A stretch of DNA of 64,000 nt from Rugalucina vietnamica. Its lineage: Eukaryota; Mollusca; Bivalvia; Lucinida; Lucinidae. Made by a program: the position numbers and the translations under genes. The notes below the pieces were generated by a model. The model did no database searches and was not told the DNA's origin. It was given only the letters and a program-made list of their open reading frames with translations. Below, piece by piece: positions 26,101 to 33,689 of this stretch. The DNA lies in assembly GCA_964017185.1 (NCBI GenBank), contig OZ024882.1, forward strand, positions 37,186,488 to 37,250,487, read 5' to 3'. The first letter of the stretch is position 1. Every line of letters starts with the position of its first letter.

Positions 26101-27477
26101 ACGAATAAAGCGATTTTGACATAAGTTGCCTAAAACGGGGAGGACTACTCAATAAACATTCATTTTAAAAACAAAATTTCAATATCCTCCATGAAACGGC
26201 AGAAATTGCAAATTTCCACTTTTTGCCTTATAAGTCAATGGAAACTTCAAGTTACCATAGCAACCAAAGTAGTTGGACAAAGACAATAAAAAACACAAAC
26301 TTTGTACAGGCTAATGTCATAAGCATGTATGCTAAATTTCAGCTTCATCCCCCATACGACTTCTGAGAAGAAGATTTTTGAATATTTTTTTCGAAAATTT
26401 ACCCTTTATGTTGCTATAGCAACCAAAGGAATAAAGTGATTTTTACAAAAGTTGCCTTAAACGTGAAGGACTACTCAATAAACATTTATGTAAAAACAAA
26501 ATTCAAATATCCCCAGACTGACAACGAAAAATGCCAATTTCCACTTTTTCTCTATACAAGTCAATGGAAACTTCAAGTCACCATAGCAACCAGAGTTCTT
26601 ATCCGATCGAGATAAAAAACACAAACTTTCGTTCCCCCTACCCATGGATGCTCCACATATAATTTGGCTTTGATCGGCCAAGCGGTTTCAGAGAAGAAGA
26701 TCTTTGAAAATGTGAACGGACGCACGCACGGACGGATGCCGGCTCGACTACCTGTACCATACTATATTAAGCTCCCCATGAGCCTTCGGCTCAGGTGAGC
26801 TAAAAATATTTTTTTTTTTTTTTTTTTTTTTAAAAATCCATCTTCTGACACTTAGTCAATCAATTTCTCATCATCACCTCAGATGTGGGGTGGGGGGCTA
26901 AATCTAGAATTTAGTCAAGGGAGAAACACATTTGGGATGGGCTAAAAGTTTTTGCTTGCTCCCTAGATATCTGAAAATAAATGAACCTTCTCCCTACATC
27001 CTAGTTCTAGAAAAAGAACCGATCGATTTCGTATTCACTACATGCTATTACCTACATCCCTAAAAATAAATGACCCTTCTTCCTAGATCCAAGAAAATAA
27101 ATGACTCTTCTCTGCTTGGGCCATTAAAAGTTAAGTATAATGAATTTATCTATTTTCTGATACTGAGTTGATAAATTTCCTAAGGTGTGGGGTGGGTGGC
27201 TAAATTTAGAAATTAGTCCCTAAATAATTTCCTGTAAACAGGAACTGCCATGATCGTGCCCATGCGTGCCCATCTTACAAATTTATCGACAAAGAAAGTT
27301 GCACTCCCATATGGCAAACATCATATGCCACTAAATAACATTACCTTCTAATTCCACATCACTTTCGTCTTCAATGATTGTCTTCGGCTTGGCAGTCATT
27401 TCTTCATTCAGGTACTCAAACGCCTCAGTCTCAAACGTATCATCTTCAATTAACTTGTGGTATCTACGTCTAGACAT
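8373..27477 (-). CDS. NOL7: NOL7, nucleolar protein 7 (complete, seven exons)
   Basis: The exons are 27345-27477, 20096-20252, 19706-19790, 12537-12678, 11333-11426, 10973-11094 and 8373-8422. Every junction has GT..AG borders and every phase agrees, giving 260 residues; human NOL7 has 257. The protein opens MSRRRYHKLIEDDTFE. It then has an acidic block ending DAPDSVDFGTSKA (human EAPEEVTFASAQA), a Lys/Glu-rich coiled segment, LPEDVLESL (human LPDTILEKL), a basic nuclear-localisation stretch, and AAEFLKNRLYG near the end (human AAQAFIHNSLYG). NOL7 is a nucleolar factor in small-subunit ribosome assembly. The C-terminus after NRLYG is shorter than in vertebrates. A minus-strand AATAAA (8339-8344) lies 29 nt past the stop. 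Introns 1 (7.1 kb) and 3 (7.0 kb) are filled with transposons. The symbol rests on motif order, length and phase agreement, not on a search. Confidence 0.85.
8835..8971 (+). mobile_element. tRNA-Ala-like SINE with 10-bp target duplication
   Basis: The head begins GCCGCGGTGGTGTAGTGGAT (perfect A box TGGTGTAGTGG), and the anticodon-loop position reads TTAGCAA (AGC, Ala). The B box GGGTTCGATACCC follows. The body is ACATATGCCTGTCTTGTTGG, then GTAATAAAGGCAAACC. TATATCATCA flanks it on both sides (8825-8834 and 8972-8981), a clean target-site duplication. It lies in NOL7 intron 6. The tRNA-like cloverleaf is imperfect, so it is not a working tRNA gene. Confidence 0.82.
8982..10832. other. NOL7 intron 6, unassigned sequence
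   Basis: AT-rich intron with short spurious ORFs only. I looked for an extra NOL7 exon matching the vertebrate C-terminal extension and found none. Exon 6 splices to exon 7 in phase. Confidence 0.55.
10973..11094 (-). CDS. NOL7: NOL7 exon 6
   Basis: Acceptor CCTTCCAG, donor CCA|GTGAGT. Encodes ASGVEVLQSGEEKKKIKSAA, then ESAAEFLKNRLYGSHIPRET, the most conserved NOL7 stretch. Its leading G completes a Trp codon begun by exon 5. Confidence 0.85.
11333..11426 (-). CDS. NOL7: NOL7 exon 5
   Basis: Acceptor ATTTACAG, donor ACTG|GTAAGT. Encodes WIEADLLLDEGEKLSSEKGQ, then DYIPLSSRID. The reading frame outside these borders is intron. Confidence 0.83.
11863..11983. repeat. Foldback (MITE-like) element in NOL7 intron 4
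   Basis: The outer arms ACAACATTGCTG and CAGCAATGTTGT, followed inward by AGGGTGA.AGTAAGA.TTTTC and its complement, form imperfect arms of about 43 bp. The spacer carries GGCGGAGCCGAGG. There is no coding potential. Confidence 0.65.
12161..12357. mobile_element. Small MITE with ACCTTCGAAATTCGG termini
   Basis: ACCTTCGAAATTCGG at 12170 is matched by CCGAATTTCGAAGGT at 12334, and the similarity continues outward (TATGGCGGA against TATGATGGT in the complement). The element is about 0.2 kb and non-coding, in NOL7 intron 4. Confidence 0.55.
12537..12678 (-). CDS. NOL7: NOL7 exon 4
   Basis: Acceptor CTAGTTGCAG, donor AAAG|GTGATT. Encodes SQKLKELSKLKLPEDVLESL and then a Lys-rich stretch with KKKKKLSDMKEKKKSK, a likely nuclear/nucleolar localisation signal. 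The D-family transposon begins about 9 bp outside the acceptor. Confidence 0.84.
12688..14016. mobile_element. Helentron/HINE-like non-autonomous element, family D
   Basis: The left end is a short hairpin (GTGCC-TTGAGA-GGCAC, 12694-12709) followed by GTATACCCCCGGC. The right end is a hairpin (CGGCAT-AA-ATGCCG) followed by GGGGGTATA, the complement of the left repeat. The core holds tandem units with TTTTGACCTCTAGCCCCACC and TATAGGGTACCTATGGTCC, an A homopolymer (about 13168-13210), and a GAAC-rich run at 13905-13980. TA flanks both ends. The same hairpin-plus-subterminal-repeat plan is seen in families A and B. It is non-coding, in NOL7 intron 3. Confidence 0.62.
14267..14397 (+). mobile_element. 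tRNA-Ala-like SINE, second copy
   Basis: Same family as 8835-8971: GCCGCGGTAGTGTAATGGAT, then CGCTTAGCAG, a damaged B box (GGTTTCGAAACCC), then ACATATGCCTGTCATGTTGG and GTAATAAAGGCAAACC. TAACA on both sides is a likely short target duplication. Confidence 0.75.
16353..17863 (+). mobile_element. LINE (non-LTR retrotransposon), internally deleted
   Basis: Bounded by a 7-bp target duplication TATAAGC (16346-16352 and 17864-17870). It starts GCATGCGCACGTTGGTGTCG, then a hairpin TTCCTGTTGACAGGAA. After about 300 bp of leader it jumps straight into the middle of a reverse transcriptase. It ends CAGTATCAGAAGATAG with a short GATA-like tail. ORF1, endonuclease and the RT N-terminus are missing. Confidence 0.78.
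16654..17688 (+). CDS. LINE reverse transcriptase, C-terminal part
   Basis: The open frame of about 344 codons begins without its own start (HKRLLYKLDFYGIRG) and runs through SGVPQGSVL, the LFLIFINDLP block, the catalytic FADD box (RLFADDCVLYR), KYLGLTI and the thumb. It ends EEFKASI and TAA. The order is that of the CR1/L2/Jockey group. The polymerase palm is present, but the fingers and endonuclease are absent, so this copy cannot move by itself. Position 4 of SVLRPVL has R where G is usual. Confidence 0.82.
   Translation, partial: NHKRLLYKLDFYGIRGSTHKWIDSWLSERSQKVVLDGRASDPVPVLSGVPQGSVLRPVLFLIFINDLPDNIRSSVRLFADDCVLYRNIKSPLDCHILQDDLNSLAKWEKDWQMKFNVSKCHSMRVTRLHPSNHIQFSYTLHQQILEQVQSAKYLGLTITDNLDWGQHISEITCKATKTLGFLRRNLALAPRHTKEVAYKTLVRPQLEYAAPIWHPYHETQTEKVEKVQKTAASWTCRRWRNSSSVGDMLDELEWPSLQSCRERSSLTFFYKIHSGTVSLDKDKYLTPAPNLRRTRASHELQYTRQFAYSDALKNSFFPRTISVWNSLPSSVVSSKTIEEFKASI
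17992..19117. mobile_element. TA-target transposon with long (about 215 bp) inverted repeats
   Basis: The left arm (17992-18205) and right arm (about 18905-19117) are inverted copies. They share TGCAATGTCGCAAAATAA, TTGACCTCTTC, GTGCATATG, TTGATCATGAGCAG and CAAGTTTGGG-like blocks in mirrored order. TA flanks both ends. The roughly 700-bp middle shows no transposase. It resembles a non-autonomous Tc1/mariner-type element with extended TIRs, in NOL7 intron 3. Confidence 0.7.
19706..19790 (-). CDS. NOL7: NOL7 exon 3
   Basis: Acceptor TTCTTTGCAG, donor AAAAG|GTGGTT. Encodes QAMDQIESEKKKKKEKRKKL, then DAQYKEQK, a highly charged helical segment. Enters with one base of an Arg codon and leaves in phase 0. 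Confidence 0.82.
20096..20252 (-). CDS. NOL7: NOL7 exon 2, with Ala/Asp triplet run
   Basis: Acceptor GATTTTCAG, donor TTCAG|GTTCTT (weak). Encodes SDEEGVKEDDNLLDETNRLG, then T-A6-D6, then APDSVDFGTSKATVIQQF. The Ala and Asp runs come from adjacent CTG-type and ATG-type triplet repeats, a coding microsatellite likely to vary in length between individuals. Confidence 0.83.
20318..20400 (+). repeat. Dispersed repeat copy ('CCTCCATTTTATGG' family)
   Basis: GCTATGGTTATGTTGGGATG, then CCTCCATTTTATGGAACTTC, then ACCCAACATTAGGATG. Same family as 5625, 60975 and 63472. Confidence 0.5.
20401..21040. other. NOL7 intron 1, unassigned sequence
   Basis: AT-rich, with a short AAC-type run (AAAAACAACAACAACAAC, near 20740). 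No conserved reading frame. Confidence 0.5.
21048..21762 (+). mobile_element. Family B HINE-like element (B2), short complete copy
   Basis: TA, hairpin GCCC-AA-GGGC, spacer, GCTCACCTGAG; then a single core (TATGGTGGCCATCTTAGTCA, CCCGGGGCGGGGCCCG, GTTGCCATGGAAACCAGAG, GACGCACAGACGGACGCCGG); then hairpin GAGCC-TTC-GGCTC, CTCAGGTGAGC, TA. It gives the cleanest view of both ends of the family. Confidence 0.7.
21763..24277 (+). mobile_element. Family B element (B3), left end lost, hosting an A element
   Basis: The body resumes with TTTTCACTTTTTCCCATG and TTGACCTTGCCATAAAATAA, is interrupted by family A element A1, and continues at 23519 (CAAACTATGATGGGCTGGAG). It ends CTCACCTTGTGAGCCTTCGG and GCAGGTGAGC. 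It is diverged and non-coding. Confidence 0.55.
21867..23516 (+). mobile_element. Family A HINE-like element (A1) with two kinds of tandem repeat
   Basis: Left end: TA, AGA, hairpin GCTGTC-GCAG-GACAGC, then GCTCGCCTG. Right end: hairpin GCAC-TTC-GTGC overlapping CAGGCGAGC, then TA. The core has about four units of 140-160 bp with GACCTTGACCTCAAGGTCAC, then about five units of about 145 bp with GAAATATAGGTCAAGGTCAC and GCAAGGTTTGATGGTTGTAG. The related sequence at 23961-23990 shows the unoccupied site (TTTGAACAAACTATGATGG), indicating simple insertion between A and A rather than a long target duplication. It is non-coding. Confidence 0.68.
24644..26800 (+). mobile_element. Family B HINE-like element (B4), multi-unit copy
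   Basis: Both ends are intact: TA, GCCC-AA-GGGC, GCTCACCTGAG at 24642-24671; AGCCTTCGGCTCAGGTGAGC and TA at 26781-26802. The core is several diverged units with CAAACTATGATGGACTGGAG, CATCTTGGTCATG and GGCCAAG..GTTTCAGAGAA, then a section with TTGCCATAGCAACCAAAGTA repeated three times. No ORF is conserved. Confidence 0.7.
26866..27130 (-). mobile_element. LINE 3'-end fragment
   Basis: Reverse complement of the LINE 3' end at 17700-17855: the blocks TGACTAAATTCTAAATTTAG and CCACCCCACACCTGAGGTGA are recognisable with changes. The 5' part is missing. Confidence 0.6.
27147..27268 (-). mobile_element. Short element made of LINE 5' and 3' ends (copy 1)
   Basis: Read on the minus strand: a degraded GGCACGCATGGGCACG, the hairpin TTCCTGTTTACAGGAA, then a jump straight to ACTAATTTCTAAATTTAGCC, the LINE 3' end, finishing CTCAGTATCAGAAAATAG. 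The junction is the same as in the copy at 27547-27671. It lies in NOL7 intron 1, about 80 bp from exon 1. Confidence 0.6.
27345..27477 (-). CDS. NOL7: NOL7 exon 1 (start codon)
   Basis: Starts at the only in-frame ATG (27475-27477): MSRRRYHKLIEDDTFETEAF, ending ESDVELE with donor AGAAG|GTAATG. Short LINE-end elements sit on both sides of it. Confidence 0.82.
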
Positions 27478-27543
27478 AATCACCTGTTATTTTTCTCTCT
27501 TTCTGTTTAATTTCAAAGAATACAGTGAAAACGATTGGGTGGG

Positions 27544-27555
27544 TGCGCATGCGCA
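27544..27555. promoter_or_regulatory. NRF1-type palindrome TGCGCATGCGCA upstream of NOL7
   Basis: A perfect NRF1 core (GCGCATGCGC) 67 bp upstream of the NOL7 ATG. NRF1 sites are typical of housekeeping and ribosome-biogenesis promoters. The palindrome straddles the first bases of the short LINE-end element at 27547, so the site appears to be largely transposon-supplied. Confidence 0.5.
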
Positions 27556-27671
27556 CGTTCGTGACGCTTCCTGTTTTCAGGAACCTATTTTGGACTAAAT
27601 TCTAAATTTAGCCACCCACCCCACACCTGAGGTGATGATCAGAAATTGATCGACTCAGTATCAGAAGATAG
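27547..27671 (+). mobile_element. Short element made of LINE 5' and 3' ends (copy 2)
   Basis: GCATGCGCACGTTCGTGACG, hairpin TTCCTGTTTTCAGGAA, CCTATTTTGG, then directly ACTAAATTCTAAATTTAGCC and the LINE 3' end to CAGTATCAGAAGATAG. About 125 bp. It has the LINE's exact termini with all coding sequence removed. Confidence 0.66.
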
Positions 27672-27784
27672 AAAACAGGGTTGTAATTACAAACCGGAAA
27701 TACCGGCCATGGATCTATTTGTCTAGATTCCGTGTTTCGATAATCCAGGTCGTCTTTAAGTGTGACCTGCATACATACAGGGAT

Positions 27785-27890
27785 ACTGACCCACCCCAAC
27801 TGTTTCTTCCCCTTGACTAAATTCTAAATTTAGCCACCCACCCCACACCTGAGGTGATGATTAGAAATTGATTCTCAGTATCAGAAGATA
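27785..27890 (+). mobile_element. LINE 3'-end fragment
   Basis: CCACCCCAACTGTTTCTTCC, then TGACTAAATTCTAAATTTAG, to CTCAGTATCAGAAGATAG: the last 105 bp of the LINE family, 5' truncated. Confidence 0.68.
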
Positions 27891-27935
27891 GGGATATGAA
27901 ACAAATCAAATTAGCCATCGCATTCATCTTGAAAT

Positions 27936-28002
27936 AAATATTTCGATCGTTTCATCGAATAGATCGAAACAGTTGTCTATGCGACACGAGAGCGCGACTA
28001 AT
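27936..28002. repeat. 67-bp repeat shared with 36675-36741
   Basis: AAATATTTCGATCGTTTCAT through GCGACACGAGAGCGCGACTA occurs here and 8.7 kb away with one mismatch, in the same orientation. The rest of 27891-28270 shows no gene. Confidence 0.7.
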
Positions 28003-29155
28003 GAGACAAATTTCACGGAGCTGAAAAGATAAGTCTATAATTCAAATCTCTGTCACTTCGTTTTTATAAATGTATCAATTCAGAAGTGTTGTCTTAGAGT
28101 CAACTAAATAATTTACAGAGTGATACCTTATTGACATGAACGATATTAGTTTGTAAGATGACACGTTAAATGCACGTGGGTTAGTTAAATTCGTGACGCG
28201 CCATCTAATGACTTATATGCAGTATTTGCTTAAATGTGTAGTTTTCAGGCAATCAACAAGATCTGCTTTTTAGCTCGACTGCACGAAGTGCATATAGAGC
28301 TATTGCAATCACCCTGGTCGTCCACGTTCCCGTTCCCGTCTGCGTTCCCGTTCCCGTGCGCGTCACACTTGCGTTAAAGTTTTCTAGAAGTCCATATCTT
28401 GACAACCACTCATCAGAAAGCATTCATACTTGGACCATAGATACCCTGTAGGGTTAGCTTTCATTCCATGGCATCGGGCCCCTGGGTCCAGGCCAGGGGG
28501 TGGGGCTGGAGGTTAAAATCTAGAACACCTTCAAAAATGGCAATTCTTGTGTTATAGTTTTCTAGAAGTCCATATGTTGACAACCACTCATCAGAAAGCA
28601 TTGATACTTGGGCCATTGACACCCTGTAGGGTCGGCTTTCATTCCATGACATCAGATCCCTGGGTCCATGCCAGTGGGTGGGGCTAGAGGTTAAAATCTA
28701 GAACACCATTAATAATAATTGCTTTTCTGTAATATAGTATTCTAGAAGTTTATATCTTGAAAACCTTTTATCAAAGGGCTTTCATACTCGGACCATAGGT
28801 ACCCTGTAGGGTTAAGTTTCATTTCATGGCATCGGATCTCTGAGTCCATGCCTGGGGGGGGGGGTGGGGCTAGAGGTTAAAAACTAGAACACTGTAAAAA
28901 TAGATGTGCTGCTGTGTTACTTTTATAAGGAGTCCATATCTTGACAACAACTTATCATAAAGCATTCATACTTCATGCACTTTAGGTTCCATGACATCGG
29001 CCCTCTGGGTCGGAGTCAGCGGGGCGGGGCTAGAGGTCAAAATCTAGAACTCCCTGATTTTTTTTTCTTTTCATTTCTCACTAGAAACAACTTAGGAAGA
29101 TGGTTCGTCATTCATCTTTTGACTTTTTGACACTAGCTTGTGTGTCATGACGGTA

Positions 29156-30891
29156 AGGGTCGGTTGACCTACTTTCCATGGTTCAGTGATTTTGCTTTAT
29201 ATCTTGACACTCAATTAATATATTTTCTTACTTTTTTCAGATTATGAGTGAGTACGACCAGGCCTTTGACCCCAATATACTTATAGGTCACTGTGACCTA
29301 ATTTCACGGTTCAGTGATTTTGCCTTATATCTTGACACTCAATTAGTATATTTTCATACTTTTTTTCAGATTATGAGTGAGTATGACCATACCTTTGACC
29401 CCAATATACTTATAGGTCACTGTGACCTAATTTCACGGTTCAGTGATTTTGCCTTATATCTTGACACTCAATTGGTATATTTTCATACTTTTTTCAGATT
29501 ATGAGTGAGTATGACCAGATCCTTGACCCCAATATACTTATAGGTCACTGTGACCTAATATCACGGTTCAGTGAATTTGCCTTATATCTCTGTACTCAAA
29601 TATTTTATGAACAAACTTCTTTCAAGGTATGTTTGCATATGACAAGACCTTTGAACCTGAAGTACTCCTAGGTCACTGTGACCTAATTTCATGGTTCAGT
29701 GATTTTGCCTTTTATTTTATACTTTACAGTGAAACCCTATGTATATCAAAACTTGATAAAATTGGTATTTTCATTGATATGAAATTTCACTGATATCAAA
29801 TCTCACTGATATCAAAAGTCACTAGTGACTGATATCAGCCTATATCGTCACTGTAATGACGTCAGATTTTTTGGATTACTTCTGACGTTTCCATTTACTT
29901 GACGTCATTAAATGTGTCTCACTTCAGAAATTCAAACGCCTATAACTCCGTTATTTATGAACGAAAACATAAAGTGTGGGTATTCATTTTCTTAGTTAGA
30001 ACATAAGGAACAATGTGGTACCAAAATTATTTGTGTTTTCAAAATTTTTTTGTTTTTGCATTTTCACAGCCTACCTTGTGCATTGGAAAAAGCCTGTGCA
30101 TTGTATAAAATAAAAAGAAAATTTGCTTTTTTTCGGTGAATACCAAATATATTTCATCTCGTGAGTTGGAAACATAATAATTTTCACTCGTGCTGCGCAC
30201 TCGTGAAAATTCTGATGTTTTCAACTCACTCGATGAAATATATTTGGTATTCACCTCAAAAAAGCAAATATCCTCTATATATCTTGACACTCAATTAGTA
30301 TATTTTCATACTTTTTTCAGATTATGAGCAAGTATGACCAGACCTTTAACCCCAATATACTTATAGGTCACTGTGACCTAATTTAACGGTTCAGTGACTT
30401 TGCCTTATACCTCGGCACTCAAGTGGTTTATGAACAATCTTCTTTCACACTATGTTTGCGTATGACAAGACCTTTGACTCTAAAGTAGTCCTTGGTCAAT
30501 ATGACCTAATTTCACGGTTCAGTGATTTTCCTTTATATCTCAGCATTCAATTTGTATATGAGCATACTTCTTTCATGATATGTTTGCGTATGACAAGAAC
30601 TTTGACCATAAAGTATTCCTGGGTCACTGTGACCTAATTTCATGGTTCAGTGATTTTGCCTTATATCTCGACACTTAGTTGGTATTTTTTCATACTTCTT
30701 TCTGATTATGAATGAGTATGACCAGACCTTTAATCCAAATATACTTATAGGTCACTATGACCTAATTTTATGGTTCAGTGATTTTGCTTTATATCTCAAC
30801 ACTGAATGGGTATATGATCATATTTCTTTCACATTATGAGTAAGTTTCACTAGACCTTTGACCCTGAAATACTTATAGGTCAGTGTGACCT
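29156..30891. repeat. 128-bp tandem array carrying oestrogen-response-element palindromes
   Basis: AGGTCA-NNN-TGACCT occurs at 29285, 29414, 29542, 29670, 30365, 30749 and 30877, and a GGGTCA variant at 30621. Degenerate copies at about 29156 and 30493 keep the register. Spacing is 128-129 bp throughout, apart from the family C insertion. Seven of eight have both half-sites perfect with a 3-bp spacer, the consensus ERE. Confidence 0.88.
29706..30285 (+). mobile_element. Family C non-autonomous element inserted in the 128-bp array
   Basis: About 567 bp of foreign sequence interrupts a unit: TTATTTTATACTTTACAGTG, repeats of CACTGATATC, AAGTGTGGGTATTCATTTTC, and a long near-palindrome TTTTCACTCGTG..CACTCGTGAAAA inside ATACCAAATATATTTCATC and its complement. 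It ends AAATATCCTCTATATATC. A diverged inverted copy is at 55481-55977. Confidence 0.65.
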
Positions 30892-31131
30892 TATTTCACG
30901 GTTCAGTGATTTTACGTTGTGTCTTGGCACTCAGTTGGTATATGAACACACTTCTTTCACAATATGAAGGAGACCTTCAAATGTTAGGTAGTTATAGTTA
31001 ACTTTCATCGTTCAATGAGTTTGGCTTATTGCATCAAGGCAAAAAAGATGCTTTGGGTTACTGGTCGGGTTTGGCCTTATGTTTGACAAAGGTCAGAAGC
31101 AGTCGAGCACGCTGTCCTGCGACAGCTCTTA

Positions 31132-33650
31132 TTATTACTCGCACATGCTTTGCATGCAATACGAGGTAAGAAAGAACACAACGCTTTTATTCAGCATACG
31201 GCTGTAGTTAACTATAGCAGCAGATACATTTTTAAAAAGGACATAACCGAAGAACAGCATTATATACTGACCTAAATATGTAACCGTTAAAAAAAAGTCA
31301 ATTTACGACATTTTATTGAGCAGTTCGTATCATGTATATACACAATTTAAACTGCATATACTGTCAACATTTTGTTTGCAGCGAAGATGCAATTGGAGAA
31401 CAGGAGAATGTCTTGCGCTTATGCAACTGGTAGCGACAATGTGAAGTCGTTTTGGGTAATGGGATGCTGGTAAAGACACCGCCATGTCAATTTCGGCAGT
31501 GACGATGAGACAGATTTCTTGTATAATAAGATGAGTATCTACATGTTGTTTTATTTATATTGCGAATATAAGCAGCATTCTTATTAGAGTGCAATTTGTT
31601 AATTAGTGAGAAAGTTTAATGAGTATTGCTTTATAATGGTAACGAGCATAGATCATCATATTTGACACGTGAGGGACAGTACCTAACCATGGTGTGCTCA
31701 GGTCTTTTAAATCTGTACACGTAGCATCGATATCCAGGTATGAATAACGAACTCACGACCGGGACTCACGAAAACTGACTACACCGGAATGTATTGTTTC
31801 TTTGGTTGAACATATAAACATGTAAGTACACCTCGGTAGTTCACGAAACAGTTTTCCAGTAGTATGATATTCTGGTCGTGTTTTTTTTTTTATTATTATT
31901 CATATTTGGCATAGTAAACAGTAAAACGATATGCGTTATGAAACATTACATGACTTGGCAGTTAGAATCGGAAACATAGTAATGTGCATTTTTGTATTAC
32001 CATAAGCGTATTCGTCATTATAGTAACACGCAATAAAATCGCAGGAAAGTTTAGCGTGAATCGTTAGAAACTCACGATAATTAATTGCGTTTATGTTTCA
32101 GCATGAGGCAGTGTTCTGTACGACTTGGGTTATGTTCTGAAAGCAAAATGTTGAGTGGTTCATGGTGATAACATGCTTACGTGGATATCAGCAAGATAAG
32201 TATTTTTAGGAGATTTTTCTCTTTAAAAGTTTACGGCGGCGATGGTTATCACAGACACGCAATGTAGTATCAAACACTGGATTGGCAAGTCATAGAATAT
32301 ACACATATTGTACATACAAGTAGAATGTCATTAGCGATGGTATGTGCATTGTACGTGTAAGTAGAATGTCACTTAAGATACGGTATGCACATTGTTTTTC
32401 ATTTTGTACATTTGCATGTCAATAGTACTGTAGCCTTAACCGTTATACATGTAAAACACAACAGTTCTTGAAAAAGAAAATGTTTACGGTAACAACTGCA
32501 ACGGCCTGTTTTACTTGAGGTGATCGTTACACGTTAAGCTGAGATGCACGGAAACGGTCAAAATTTTCAAACAAAATTAATCTACGTTGTAAATGTTAAG
32601 TGAACAGAGATGTGGCTGGAATCAAGCCCATTCTATGCGGCGGTTATGTAAGTAAAATCCCGAAATATAAGGAAAACAAAGTGGCAGTCAGTTCAGGTTC
32701 GGATTATACCGAAAAACAGGTTTGTAATGGTCATATCAATATATTTCGTAGGTCAATAATAGACTGTAAGCATGATCAAAGTCTCTGAATTGGCTAGAAA
32801 AAGTTTTTGGTACAGCAACAAAACATTTTAAATCTTGTTGCAAAGGCGGTTGTCTAAAGGTCTGGTTACTTTTGCAGTCTTGTCAGTGCAAACATGTAAT
32901 ATTGTCGTACCAATGTTTACTTATGCAAAGAAACGGACAATCAAAGTTGTCAGACAGACAGACAGACATAACTTTATTCACTTAAGCCCTAATTGGGCAT
33001 ACAAGGATTTACAACAGAATAAGTTCATGAATGGTAACAAGGATGGAACACATAAATTTTAAAAAAAGTGTATATAGATAGTTGTCAATAAAATCAAAAC
33101 ACGGAAATAGCGTATGTATATAGTAAACTGACAAGGTACATGCACTTATAAGACTACGAGAAATGAAATGATTATATGTGCACGCTTGTATAACATGCTT
33201 ATGTGATATATGCAGAAAACAGATAAAACAGTTATGTGCGCTTTATTTAAATATCAGCTCTGAAAGATATACGTTATTTAGACTGGTAAGTGATATAATA
33301 ACGGTATAATATGAGTCTCGTATGTGGTTAGTTTTTCCCTGAAGAGACTGGGATTCTGCAGCATGAATGCAATTTGGAATATGTAAGGAATATGATACAC
33401 ACATATATATATATATAACAGTCATTGGTGAATTTTGAAATTAAACATAAAAATTAAACATACAAGAACCATTTTAGGCAGGTAAATATGAGTATTCGTC
33501 AATAGCATAATGTCCATTCATTTGCAAGTAACTCATAGCTCCGAGTGACATGAGCATTATGAAGTAAACGTAAGTACCGTTTGAGGATAGACATGATTCA
33601 GTATGAGACTTAAAGCATGGCTGAAATGCGAGCATCGAGATCCATTGAAA
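31132..33650. other. No gene seen; CAGA run and retroposon-like tail
   Basis: AT-rich, with a few short ORFs lacking protein-like composition. AGACAGACAGACAGACATAA, then CTTTATTCACTTAAG (about 32950-33000), looks like the reversed 3' tail of a LINE, with no coding body. A short TATATA run is at about 33405. Confidence 0.45.
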
Positions 33651-33689
33651 ATACAAGCCACGGATATGGCCAGAGCCAGCTTTGAAGAA

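Larger units (their letters stand above)
28273..31129 (-). mobile_element. Family A HINE-like element (A2), inverted
   Basis: Read on the minus strand: TA, AGA, hairpin GCTGTC-GCAG-GACAGC, then GCTCGACTG at the start; hairpin GCAC-TTC-GTGC and CAGTCGAGC, TA at the end. These are the same ends as A1, but the core is different: about four units of about 170 bp (GTTTTCTAGAAGTCCATATC; GGGTGGGGCTAGAGGTTAAA), then about ten units of exactly 128 bp (AGGTCACTGTGACCTAATTT, GGTTCAGTGATTTTGCCTTA). A family C element splits the second array. It is non-coding. Confidence 0.72.

Noticed and set aside
21880-31100. CRISPR array, suggested by regular repeats
   Set aside because: Units are 128-170 bp, contiguous and without unique spacers; the genome is eukaryotic and the repeats lie within transposon ends.
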